A stretch of 64,000 bases of DNA from the NCBI GenBank assembly GCA_963724535.1, contig CAVRVD010000017.1:310001-374000 (forward strand), read 5' to 3'. Position numbers and translations under genes: made by a program. This DNA comes from JADJPO01 sp963724535 (lineage in GTDB: Bacteria > Actinomycetota > Actinomycetes > Actinomycetales > Kineosporiaceae). Below, one piece after another: positions 26,349 through 38,077 of the stretch. The notes beneath the pieces are model-generated. The model was not told the origin of the DNA. It searched no databases and was given only the letters and a program-made list of their open reading frames with translations. Within the stretch, counting starts at the first letter, position 1; every line of letters starts with the position of its first letter.

Positions 26349-27375
26349 CGTGCGCTCTCCCCACCGCATCCTGGAACCGCACGAACCCACGCTGCGCCAG
26401 TGCTTCTCGCAGCTCCTCGTGCACCCGGGCCGGTGCCGCCGGGTCGTGGAAGGTCGCCGTGCCCACCTGGACGGCGCAGGCCCCCGCCGCCACCAGCTGC
26501 AGCGCGTCCAGCCCGGTCAGCACTCCCCCGATCCCGACGATCGGCGCCGTCGGGATCCGGCCGAGCCGCATCGCCGCGTGCACCTGGTAGATGCAGCGCA
26601 CCGCGATCGGTCGGATGGCCGGACCGGACAGGCCGCCGGTCACCCCGGCCAGCACCGGTCGCAGCGTCCCGGTGTCGATCACCATGCCGAGCGCCGTATT
26701 GATCATCGCCAGGCCGTCGGCGCCGGCCTCCAGGCAGGCGCCGGCGATCTCGACGATGTCGGTGACGTCAGGGGACAGCTTGGCCAGCACCGGCACCCGC
26801 CCGGCCACCACGTCGACCACCCCGGAGACCACCTGGCCGCTGGACGCTGCGGCGCAGGCGAAGACCAGGCCCCGGTCAGCCACGTTGGGGCAGGAGATGT
26901 TCACCTCGATGGCGCTGACGCCGCCGCTCGGGCCGAGGTCGGCGAGCCGACCGGCGAGCTCGACGAACTCCTCGGCGTCGCCACCGGCGATCGAGACCAC
27001 CGTCCGCGCGCCGCGCCCGTGAAGCCACGGCAGGTCCGTGGCCAGGAACGCCTCGATCCCCGGCCCCTGCAGCCCGATCGAGTTGAGCATCCCGGAGGGC
27101 GTCTCGGCCATCCGCGGCGTCCCCCGGCCCGAGCGCGGCCGACGCTGGATCGACTTGGTCACCACCGCGCCGAGCGCGGTGACGTCGAGGAACGGGTCGA
27201 GTTCGCGACCGGCCGCGGCGCAGCCGCTCGCGGTGAGCAGCGGGTTGGGCAGCTCCAGGTCCCCGATCCGGGTGGCCATGTCCACGGTCGACGACGCCGG
27301 GCCGGACGCGTCCAGTCCGGCGCCGGGCCGCATCTGCGGCTCGGTCACGGCGTCCGGGGTGGCAGAGGTGGTCAT
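26341..27375 (-). CDS. pyrD: Dihydroorotate dehydrogenase catalytic subunit (class 1B)
   Basis: 344 residues. Class 1B features are the catalytic cysteine in VNISCPNVADRG, the FMN site ASGCAAAGRE, and GVTGGLSGPAIRPIAVR. Together with PyrK it makes the NAD-dependent heterotetramer that oxidises dihydroorotate to orotate in the cytoplasm. The ATG overlaps the pyrK stop (ATGA). The first 35 residues are a disordered extension. Confidence 0.95.
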   Translation of the reverse strand: MTTSATPDAVTEPQMRPGAGLDASGPASSTVDMATRIGDLELPNPLLTASGCAAAGRELDPFLDVTALGAVVTKSIQRRPRSGRGTPRMAETPSGMLNSIGLQGPGIEAFLATDLPWLHGRGARTVVSIAGGDAEEFVELAGRLADLGPSGGVSAIEVNISCPNVADRGLVFACAAASSGQVVSGVVDVVAGRVPVLAKLSPDVTDIVEIAGACLEAGADGLAMINTALGMVIDTGTLRPVLAGVTGGLSGPAIRPIAVRCIYQVHAAMRLGRIPTAPIVGIGGVLTGLDALQLVAAGACAVQVGTATFHDPAAPARVHEELREALAQRGFVRFQDAVGRAHGD

Positions 27376-28408
27376 CGCGGGGCTCCCAGGCAGTCCGACG
27401 GCACCGACGCCCCGAGGGCCACCCCGCCGAGCAGGTTGGGTGTCCGGGTGAGCGACTCCCAGCGGACGGCGTCCCCGGCGAACGTGGGACCCTCCACGCA
27501 GGAGCGCACCATCCGGGTCGTCCCGTCCTCCCCGCGCACCGGCAGCACGCACGTCATGCACACCCCGATGCCGCAGGCCATGGCCTCCTCGACGGCACAC
27601 CAGACCCGAACGGCGCTGCCCCGTTCCTGGGGCGCAGCCGTGCGGTCCCGGGCCCGGCCCCCGACCAGCTCCGTCGCGGTGGCCGTCACCTCCCGGAGCA
27701 TCACCATCGGACCGCAGGCGTACACCTCGACCGCCTCGTCCGCCGGCCCGTCGGCGGCCCCGGCCGAACCGGCCACCGCGGCGATGGCCTCACTGAGCAC
27801 GTCGGTGACCCGCCCGCACACCCCGGCACTGCCGTCGTCCGTGGTCACCAGAACCGGGACGTCGAGCGTCCGGGCGGCCTCGACGTCGGCCAGCCGCACG
27901 GCGTCCGCGGCGCCGATCACGATCGCCACCCGATGCCCGGCTGCGCGCAGCTGGCGCCCCCACCACACCATCGGCGCCGCTCCGTAGCCGCCGGCGACCA
28001 GGACGCACCCCGCTCCAGGCGCCGGCTGCGGGAACGGTCGACCCAGCGGTCCGACCAGGTCGAGCATGTCTCCCGGGCGGCGCCGGGTAAGCCAGGTGCT
28101 ACCCGGGCCGTGCGCGGCGATCAGCAGCTCCCACCGGTAGTCGTCGGCCACCGCGATCGAGAAGCATCGCCGCAGCAGCATCGGCGTCGGGTCGTCCCCG
28201 ACGGCCAGCGCCACGAACTGCCCCGGCCGGGGTGCCGGCAGCGGCCGGTCGCGGCCGCAGGCATCCACGGCCAGCCGCGTGTAGGCGCCGTCCGGACCCG
28301 CTGCGACAACCTCGACCCGGCGCTGCACGGGACCCGGCGGTCGGGCCGCGTCCCATGCCGGCTCCAGCCCCGACCCGGCCTGCGACCCGGCCGCCTCGCC
28401 TCCCGCAG

Positions 28409-28412
<4 letters not shown>
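27372..28412 (-). CDS. pyrK: Dihydroorotate dehydrogenase electron-transfer subunit PyrK
   Basis: 346 residues, longer than the roughly 260 of Bacillus PyrK. FAD-binding barrel (RRCFSIAV), NAD-binding domain (LVAGGYGAAPMVWWGRQL) and a 2Fe-2S cluster with CGIGVCMTC plus the later RSCVEGP cysteine. It passes electrons from PyrD FMN to NAD+. GTG start overlaps carB by four bases. Presence of PyrK next to pyrD confirms the class 1B system rather than the quinone-linked enzyme. Confidence 0.93.
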
Positions 28413-31875
<3,463 letters not shown>

Positions 31876-31876
<1 letters not shown>

Positions 31877-33057
31877 CAGCTCTCCCTCGACTTCGCCCGG
31901 TCCGCCATCAGGTCGGCGAACCGGTCGAACAGGTAGGCGGCGTCGTGCGGTCCGGCGGCGGCCTCGGGGTGGTACTGGACCGAGAACGCCGGCACCTCCA
32001 GGCACCGCAGCCCCTCGACCACCCCGTCGTTGAGGCAGACGTGGCTGACCTCGGCCCGCCCGAACGGGGTGTCGAACGCGGCGTCGACCGGAGCGTCGAC
32101 GGCGAACCCGTGGTTGTGTGCGGTGACCTCGACCCTGCCGGTGGCCAGGTCCTTGACCGGCTGGTTGATCCCCCGGTGGCCGAAGGTCAGCTTGTAGGTC
32201 TGCCGACCCAGCGCCCGGCCCAGCATCTGGTTGCCGAAGCAGATGCCGAAGAACGGGATCCGCCGCGTCAGCACCTCCCCGAGCAGGCCCACCGGCGCGA
32301 CGGCGGCGGCCGGGTCGCCTGGACCGTTGCTGAAGAAGACCCCGTCGGCGCCGGTGGCGAGCACCTCCTCGATCGTCGAGGTGGCCGGCAGCACCCGGAC
32401 CTCGATGCCGCGCTCGGCCAGCCGCTGCGGGGTCATCGCCTTGATGCCCAGGTCGACGGCGGCCACCGTGAAGCGCCGCTGCCCGAGGGCCGGCACGGTA
32501 TACGGCTCGGCGGTGCTCACCTCACCGACCAGGTCGGCACCGCTCATCGGCGGGGCACCGGTCACCTGGGCGAGCATCTCGGTCGCGGTGAGCCCGGCGG
32601 CCGCCCCGGAGAAGATGCCGGCGCGCATCGCGCCGCGCACCCGCAGGTGCCGGGTCACGGCGCGGGTATCCACACCGTTGATCGAGACGACACCGGCGTC
32701 GGCGAGCTCGGTGGCGAGCTCGCGCCGGGACCGCCAGCTCGAGGCGCGCCGCGCGGCGTCCCGGACGACGTAGCCGGCCACCCAGATCCTCGCCGACTCG
32801 CCGTCCTCGTCGTTCACCCCGGTATTGCCGATGTGCGGCGCGGTCATCACGACGATCTGACGGTGGTAGGAGGGGTCGGTCAGCGTCTCCTGGTAGCCGG
32901 TCATCCCGGTCGCGAACACCGCCTCGCCGAGTGCGACACCGGTCGCGCCGTAGGCTGTTCCGCGCCAGGTGCGACCGTCCTCGAGGACCAGCACGGCCGG
33001 TCCCGGACCTGCGGTCACCGCGTCGATGGACCGTTCGGTCGGTCCCTGCACGCTCAT
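31876..33057 (-). CDS. carA: Carbamoyl-phosphate synthase small subunit
   Basis: 393 residues. N-terminal CarA domain with TGMTGYQETLTDPSYHRQIV, and a C-terminal class I glutamine amidotransferase with nucleophile motif FGICFGNQMLGRALG and HPEA. It supplies ammonia from glutamine to CarB. ATGA overlap with the pyrC stop; TGATG with carB. Residues 1-18 are an unconserved leader. Confidence 0.96.
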
Positions 33058-34424
33058 CCCTGCTGCCCCCCCAGCGGCTCGACCAGTCGCCCGTCCAGCA
33101 CCGTTGCCCGCCCTCGGTAGAAGGTGGCCACCACGGCCCCGGGCAGCTCCCGACCCCGCAACGGGCTGTTCCGCCCGTTGGTGGCCATCCTGTCCGGATC
33201 CACGACCCGCCGTGCGCTCGGGTCGATCAGAACCAGATGACCTGGCTCACCGACCGCCAGTGGCCGGCCCTGGTCCCGCAGACCACCGATCTGTGCGGGG
33301 CGGGCCGACATCCGCCGGGCCACCGCGGCCCAGTCGAGCAGCCCGGTCTCGACCATGGTCTGTTGCACCACCGACAGCGCGGTCTCCAGGCCCGTCATGC
33401 CCATCGCGGCGACGGCCCACTCGCACTCCTTGTCCTCCAGCGGGTGCGGAGCGTGGTCGGTGGCGACGATGTCGATCGTGCCGTCGGCCAAGGCCTCGCG
33501 CAGCGCCTGGGTGTCCTCGGCCGAGCGCAGGGGCGGGTTCACCTTGAACACCGGGTCGTAGCTGCGCACCTCCTCGTGGGTGAGCAGCAGGTGGTGCGGG
33601 GTGACCTCGGCGGTCAACCGGACCCCACGCTGCTTGGCCCAGCGGATGATCTCCACCGAGCCGGCGGTCGAGACGTGGCAGACGTGAAGGCGCGAGCCGA
33701 CGTGTCCGGCGAGCAGCACGTCGCGGGCGATGATCGCCTCCTCCGCGGCCGCCGGCCAGCCGCGCAGGCCGAGGACGGCGGACACCTCGCCCTCGTGCAT
33801 CTGCGCGCCGTCGGTCAGCCGAGGCTCCTGGGCATGCTGGGCGATCACCCCGTCGAAGGCCTTGACGTACTCCAGCGCCCGGCGCATCAGGACCGGGTCG
33901 GCCACGCACGCACCGTCGTCGGAGAACACCCGCACCGCCGCCGCGGAGTCGGCCATCGCACCGAGCTCGGCCAGCCGCTGACCGGCCAGACCGACCGTGA
34001 CCGCGCCGACCGGGCGGACGTCGACCCAGCCCGCGCGCCGACCCAGGTGCCAGACCTGCTCGACCACCCCAGCGGTGTCGGCGACCGGGTCGGTGTTGGC
34101 CATCGCGTGCACCGCGGTGAAGCCGCCGAGGGCGGCCGAACGGGTGCCCGACTCGACGGTCTCGGCGTCCTCACGGCCCGGTTCGCGCAGGTGGGTGTGC
34201 AGGTCGACCAGGCCGGGCAGGGCCACCAGGCCGTCGGCCTGCACGACCTCGGCCCCGCTCGGGACGCGCAGGCCGGGACCGATCTCGGTGATCACGCCGC
34301 CGGCCAGCACCAGGTCGACACCCTCGCCGCCCAGCGGCCGCACGCCGCGCAGCAGGTAGCCGGCTGGCCCCGTGCCGTGGGGCGTGCTGGCCGTGGCCGA
34401 CCTGTCGCTCGCCGCCCGGGTCAC
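33054..34424 (-). CDS. pyrC: Dihydroorotase
   Basis: 456 residues, class I dihydroorotase. Metal motifs are LVDLHTHLREPG, HVCHVSTAGS and ATDHAPHPLEDKE. It cyclises carbamoyl aspartate to dihydroorotate. GTG start overlaps pyrB (GTGA). A leader of some 20 residues precedes the conserved fold. Confidence 0.96.
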   Translation of the reverse strand: MTRAASDRSATASTPHGTGPAGYLLRGVRPLGGEGVDLVLAGGVITEIGPGLRVPSGAEVVQADGLVALPGLVDLHTHLREPGREDAETVESGTRSAALGGFTAVHAMANTDPVADTAGVVEQVWHLGRRAGWVDVRPVGAVTVGLAGQRLAELGAMADSAAAVRVFSDDGACVADPVLMRRALEYVKAFDGVIAQHAQEPRLTDGAQMHEGEVSAVLGLRGWPAAAEEAIIARDVLLAGHVGSRLHVCHVSTAGSVEIIRWAKQRGVRLTAEVTPHHLLLTHEEVRSYDPVFKVNPPLRSAEDTQALREALADGTIDIVATDHAPHPLEDKECEWAVAAMGMTGLETALSVVQQTMVETGLLDWAAVARRMSARPAQIGGLRDQGRPLAVGEPGHLVLIDPSARRVVDPDRMATNGRNSPLRGRELPGAVVATFYRGRATVLDGRLVEPLGGQQG

Positions 34425-35530
34425 GGTTGGCTCCTCTCCTCGGTGCCGACCGGGCCGCCGACCGGGCCGCCGACCGGGCCGCCGACCGGGCTACCGACCG
34501 GGCTGAGGTCGGCGCCGAGCCGGTGCTCGGCCGGCGCGCCGGACAGCAGCAGGTACAGCACCGCCATCCGGACCGCGACGCCGTTGGCGACCTGCTCGAC
34601 AATCGTCGACCGGCCGCAGTCGGCGGCCTCGGCGGAGATCTCCAGGCCCCGGTTCATCGGTCCGGGGTGCATGACCAGGGTGTGCTCGGGCAACCTGGCC
34701 AGCCGGCGCCCGTCCAGGCCGTATCGACGGGAGTACTCGCGGGCGCTGGGGAAGAAGGCGGCGTTCATCCGCTCGGCCTGCACCCGCAGCATCATCACCG
34801 CGTCCACCTGTCCTGCCACCTCGCCGGCCAGCACGGCGTCCAGGTTGTAGCCGAACTGCACCGGCCACGACTCGACCCCGACCGGCAGCAGGGTGGGTGG
34901 GGCGACCAGGACCACCCGGGCGCCGAGGGTGGTGAGCAGCAGCACGTTCGAGCGCGCCACCCGGCTGTGCAGGACGTCTCCGACGAGCGCCACGGTCCGC
35001 CCGGACAGGTCACGACCCAGCCGTGACCGGCTGTCGGCCCCGGCCGCGCCGTCCCCGACCAGGTGACGACGCAGGGTGAACGCGTCCAGCAGGGCCTGGG
35101 TCGGGTGCTCGTGTGTGCCGTCCCCGGCGTTCAGGACCACCCCTCGGGTCCAGCCTGAGTGGGCCAGCCGGTGCGGGGCGCCAGAGGCGGAGTGACGCAC
35201 CACGACCGCGTCGGCCCCCATCGCCTGCAGGGTCAGGGCGGTGTCCTTCAGGCTCTCGCCCTTGGACACGCTCGACCCCTTGGCCGAGAAGTTGATCACG
35301 TCGGCGGACAGGCGCTTGGCGGCCGCCTCGAACGAGATCCGGGTCCGGGTGGAGTCCTCGTAGAACAGGTTGACCACGGTCATCCCGCGCAGCGTGGGCA
35401 GCTTCTTCATCTCGCGCTGCTGGGTGGCGGCCATCTCCTCGGCGACGTCCAGGACGGCGACTGCGGCATCCCGGTCCAGGTCTGCCGCACTGAGCAGGTG
35501 CCGCGTGGGCAGCGAGGTCATCGCAGCCAT
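34421..35530 (-). CDS. pyrB: Aspartate carbamoyltransferase, with C-terminal GGPV repeat tail
   Basis: 369 residues against about 310-320 usually. The carbamoyl-phosphate site is FYEDSTRTRISFEAAAKRL; other landmarks are HPTQALLDAFT and MHPGPMNRGLEIS. It starts pyrimidine ring synthesis from carbamoyl phosphate and aspartate. ATG 35530 chosen, four bases after pyrR; ATG 35521 is an alternative. The last 25 residues consist of repeated GGPV units from a 12-bp tandem repeat and are not part of the enzyme fold. Confidence 0.95.
   Translation of the reverse strand: MAAMTSLPTRHLLSAADLDRDAAVAVLDVAEEMAATQQREMKKLPTLRGMTVVNLFYEDSTRTRISFEAAAKRLSADVINFSAKGSSVSKGESLKDTALTLQAMGADAVVVRHSASGAPHRLAHSGWTRGVVLNAGDGTHEHPTQALLDAFTLRRHLVGDGAAGADSRSRLGRDLSGRTVALVGDVLHSRVARSNVLLLTTLGARVVLVAPPTLLPVGVESWPVQFGYNLDAVLAGEVAGQVDAVMMLRVQAERMNAAFFPSAREYSRRYGLDGRRLARLPEHTLVMHPGPMNRGLEISAEAADCGRSTIVEQVANGVAVRMAVLYLLLSGAPAEHRLGADLSPVGSPVGGPVGGPVGGPVGTEERSQP
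34448..34507 (-). repeat. 12-bp tandem repeat in pyrB 3' end
   Basis: Unit gaccgggccgcc is repeated exactly at 34448, 34460 and 34472, followed by two diverged copies (34484, 34496). It encodes the SPVGGPV-type tail of PyrB. Confidence 0.9.
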
Positions 35531-35534
35531 GGGA

Positions 35535-36074
35535 TCAGCGCCCTCCCTCGATGACGACCTCGTCAGTGCCGTCCACCTCGGCCAGGCTGACCCGGACCCG
35601 CTCGCTGACCGAGGTGGGCAGGTTCTTGCCGACGTGGTCGGCCCGGATCGGCAGCTCGCGGTGGCCGCGGTCGACCAGCACCGCCAGCCGCACGGCGCGC
35701 GGGCGGCCCAGGTCGGACAGCGCGTCCAGCGCGGCGCGAATGGTGCGCCCGGAGAACAGCACATCGTCGACCAGCACCACGACCCTGTCGTCGACGCCGC
35801 CGTCGGGCAGCATCGTGGTACCCAGCGCCCGGACCGGCTGGCGACGCAGGTCGTCGCGGTACATGGTCACGTCGAGGCTGCCGTGTGGGACATCACGCCC
35901 CTCGATCTCGGCGAGCCGGGCGGCGAGCCGGGCGGCCAGAGTCACACCCCGGGTCGGGATCCCGATCAGAGTCAGGTCCTGGACACCCTTGTTGCGTTCG
36001 ATGAGCTCGTGGGCGATCCGGGTCAGTGCCCGGGACACCTCCACGGATTCCAGCACGACGCGGGCAGCAGTCAC
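35535..36074 (-). CDS. pyrR: PyrR bifunctional regulator / uracil phosphoribosyltransferase
   Basis: 179 residues with the PRPP-binding loop VVLVDDVLFSGRTIRAAL (about 98-115). PyrR binds pyr mRNA in the presence of UMP and lowers expression; it often also makes UMP from uracil. It is the first gene of the operon and its own 5' leader has the PyrR recognition loop. GTG start at 36074 preceded by AAGGAG at nine bases. Confidence 0.96.
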   Translation of the reverse strand: MTAARVVLESVEVSRALTRIAHELIERNKGVQDLTLIGIPTRGVTLAARLAARLAEIEGRDVPHGSLDVTMYRDDLRRQPVRALGTTMLPDGGVDDRVVVLVDDVLFSGRTIRAALDALSDLGRPRAVRLAVLVDRGHRELPIRADHVGKNLPTSVSERVRVSLAEVDGTDEVVIEGGR

Positions 36075-36084
36075 CGCAGGCCAC

Positions 36085-36118
36085 TCCTTCCCCGCCTCAC
36101 CGGACGGGCCTTAAAGGA
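36085..36118 (-). promoter_or_regulatory. PyrR-binding RNA hairpin at the pyrR ribosome binding site
   Basis: On the minus strand the stem CCCG (36108-36105) / CGGG (36094-36091) encloses the loop UCCGGUGAGG, an exact fit to the PyrR loop consensus UCCNGNGAGG. Flanking TCCTT (36118-36114) can pair with AAGGA (36089-36085), which is the ribosome binding site of pyrR. PyrR binding would thus hide the site and repress translation, as described for mycobacterial pyr operons. Confidence 0.85.
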
Positions 36119-36179
36119 CTGGGCTCGGGCCGGCGAGCCGACCGGAGCGGCGCACCGCCGGCAGCGGGACGCCGTGCAG

Positions 36180-36185
36180 AGGCTA
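36180..36185 (-). promoter_or_regulatory. Candidate -10 of the pyr operon
   Basis: Minus-strand TAGCCT fits TANNNT and would give a leader of about 100 bases containing the PyrR hairpin. No good -35 is seen. Confidence 0.3.
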
Positions 36186-36225
36186 GCAGGCACATCGGCG
36201 TTCCACCCCCGGCCCACCGTCGGGA

Positions 36226-36248
36226 GGTGACGACGGGTCCGCGTCACC
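36226..36248. repeat. 7-bp inverted repeat GGTGACG / CGTCACC
   Basis: GGTGACG (36226-36232) and CGTCACC (36242-36248) are perfect inverted arms with a 9-base spacer, in the divergent pyrR-bldD region. It may be a protein-binding site; not assigned. Confidence 0.5.
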
Positions 36249-36329
36249 CGAATCGGTAGACAAACCACGCAAACCGCTCTCTGATCGAGATTCGGGCCCA
36301 TGGATTCGGCGATCCCGCTTGACGAGCAA

Positions 36330-36346
36330 GGTCACTCTCCGTGACC
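36330..36346 (+). promoter_or_regulatory. BldD box in front of bldD
   Basis: GGTCAC-tctcc-GTGACC is a perfect 6-5-6 palindrome ending eight bases before the bldD ATG. It fits the BldD operator consensus nTnACnC(A/T)GnGTnAn at all but one fixed position. BldD represses its own gene in Streptomyces, so autoregulation is likely here. Confidence 0.75.
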
Positions 36347-36354
36347 ATCACCGC

Positions 36355-36852
36355 ATGGCCTCTGACTACGCACGGGCACTCGGTGCCCGCCTCCGCGCTA
36401 TCCGAACCCAGCAGGGTCTGTCACTCCACGGTGTGGAGGAGAAGTCGGAGGGCCGCTGGAAGGCCGTTGTCGTCGGCTCCTACGAGCGTGGTGACCGCGC
36501 GGTCACCGTCCAGCGCCTCGCCGAGCTGGCCGACTTCTACGGCGTTCCCGTGCAGGCGTTGCTGCCGGACGCCGCGCCGACCGGCAGCAGCGAACCGCCG
36601 CCGAAGCTGGTGCTCGACCTGGAGCGCCTCCAGTCGATTCCGGCGGAGAAGGCCGGGCCGCTGGCGCGCTACGCCGCGACCATCCAGGGCCAGCGCGGCG
36701 ACTACAACGGCAAGGTGCTCTCGATCCGCACCGACGACCTGCGCACGCTCGCGGTGATCTACGACGTGCCGCCGGCGGTGCTGGCCGAGCAGTTGATCGC
36801 CTGGGGCGTGCTGAACGCCGATGCGCGCCGAGCGGTGGCCGCCGACGAGTGA
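36355..36852 (+). CDS. bldD: Developmental transcription factor BldD (c-di-GMP responsive)
   Basis: 165 residues from the ATG at 36355, matching the start of Streptomyces BldD (SDYARALGARLRAIRTQQGL). Residues 1-75 are the xenobiotic-response-type helix-turn-helix with GRWKAVVVGSYERGDRAVTV; the C-terminal half carries the cyclic-di-GMP signature RGD-x8-RTDD, where Streptomyces has RQDD. The dimeric c-di-GMP-bound form represses developmental genes. Between pyrR (divergent) and nusB (convergent), as in relatives. No ribosome binding site is visible. Confidence 0.96.
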   Translation: MASDYARALGARLRAIRTQQGLSLHGVEEKSEGRWKAVVVGSYERGDRAVTVQRLAELADFYGVPVQALLPDAAPTGSSEPPPKLVLDLERLQSIPAEKAGPLARYAATIQGQRGDYNGKVLSIRTDDLRTLAVIYDVPPAVLAEQLIAWGVLNADARRAVAADE

Positions 36853-36913
36853 CCTAACGTGAGGGGCGGCGCAGCCGAGGTCGATCTGTGATCGGTCACG
36901 GACCGTGGCGCCC

Positions 36914-37357
36914 TTACTTGTGGAGCAGTCCGGGCTTCACGTCGAGCAACCGCGCCAGGAGACCGTTGACGAAGGCCGGCGAGGACTCGGTCGACAGGTC
37001 CTGGACCAGCTCGACGGCCTCGTCGATGACCACGGCGTCGGGCACCTCGTCGTTGAACAGCAGCTCCCAGGTCGCCAGCCGCAGCACCGCCCGGTCCACG
37101 GCCGGCATCCGCTGGACGCTCCAGCCCTGGGCGTAGGTGTCCAGCAGCTCGTCGATCCGCTCCGCGTGAGCGGCCACCCCCTCGACCAGCGCGACGGTGT
37201 ACTCGCCGATCACCGGCCCCGACGGCCCGCGTCTGCCGGCCGCCGCCCTCGCCTCGGCGAGTCGCTCGGCCAGCAGCGCCGAGACGTCCAGGCCTCGCGC
37301 ATCCGCCTCGAACAGCAGGTCGAGGGCTCGCTTGCGAGCCTTGCTCCGCGCGCCCAT
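36914..37357 (-). CDS. nusB: Transcription antitermination factor NusB
   Basis: 147 residues: RKRALDLLFEADARG at the start, then RMPAVDRAVLRLATWELLF, DEVPDAVVIDEAVELV and SPAFVNGLLARL, all typical of NusB. It binds boxA RNA with NusE in rRNA antitermination. It follows efp by 35 bases. Confidence 0.97.
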   Translation of the reverse strand: MGARSKARKRALDLLFEADARGLDVSALLAERLAEARAAAGRRGPSGPVIGEYTVALVEGVAAHAERIDELLDTYAQGWSVQRMPAVDRAVLRLATWELLFNDEVPDAVVIDEAVELVQDLSTESSPAFVNGLLARLLDVKPGLLHK

Positions 37358-37392
37358 TGCCGCCTCCGAACTCGCTGGGACCCTCGGGCCGG

Positions 37393-37956
37393 CTAGTCGT
37401 TGACCCGGCCGAGGTAGTCCCCGGTTCGGGTGTCGACCTTGACCCGGGTGCCGGTCTCCAGGAACAGCGGCACCTGGATCTGGTAGCCGGTCTGCACGGT
37501 GGCCGGCTTGGTGCCGCCGGTGGACCGGTCGCCCTGCAGCCCCGGCTCGGTGTACGTGATCTCCAGCACCACAGAGGTCGGCAGCTCGACGTAGAGCGGC
37601 GTGCCCTCGTGCAGGGCGACGATCGCGTCCTGGTTCTCCAGCATGAAGTTGGCGGCGTCACCGACCACCGCGGCGCTGACCGGCAGCTGGTCGTAGGTGG
37701 TGGAGTCCATGAACACGAAGTCCTCGCCGTCCTTGTAGAGGAACTGCATGTCCCGCTTGTCGACCGTGGCGGTGTCGACCTTGGTGCCGGCGTTGAAGGT
37801 CTTGTCGACGACCTTGCCCGACAGCACGCTCTTCAGCTTGGTGCGGACGAAGGCACCGCCCTTGCCGGGCTTGACGTGCTGGAACTCCACCACGGACCAC
37901 AGCTGGCCGTCCAGGTTGAGCACCAAGCCGTTCTTCAGATCGTTCGTCGTCGCCAC
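37393..37956 (-). CDS. efp: Elongation factor P
   Basis: 187 residues, three beta-barrel domains; start ATTNDLKNGLVLNLDG, C-terminal signature GDRSTGGTKPATVQTGYQIQVPLF and VDTRTGDYLGRVN. EF-P relieves ribosome stalling at proline runs. The tip loop reads HVKPGKGGAFVR; the Streptomyces protein has KPGKGPAFVR, so the proline next to the tip lysine is glycine here. Upstream of nusB; its own upstream neighbour is the permease remnant in opposite orientation. Confidence 0.97.
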   Translation of the reverse strand: MATTNDLKNGLVLNLDGQLWSVVEFQHVKPGKGGAFVRTKLKSVLSGKVVDKTFNAGTKVDTATVDKRDMQFLYKDGEDFVFMDSTTYDQLPVSAAVVGDAANFMLENQDAIVALHEGTPLYVELPTSVVLEITYTEPGLQGDRSTGGTKPATVQTGYQIQVPLFLETGTRVKVDTRTGDYLGRVND

Positions 37957-37997
37957 GTCACTGCCTTCGTCGTCTCGCCGAGTGAGATCGGGTGCCG

Positions 37998-38003
37998 ATC
38001 CTA
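37998..38003 (-). promoter_or_regulatory. -10-like element upstream of efp
   Basis: Minus-strand TAGGAT, a good TANNNT, lies about 42 bases ahead of the efp start and next to the permease junction. No matching -35 was found. Confidence 0.35.
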
Positions 38004-38077
38004 CTGCGGTCCGCCCGGGACGGCGGCGCGCGCGCCTGCGCCGGCGCTCTCGACGACGGGGTCGGGCTGGGCCTAGC

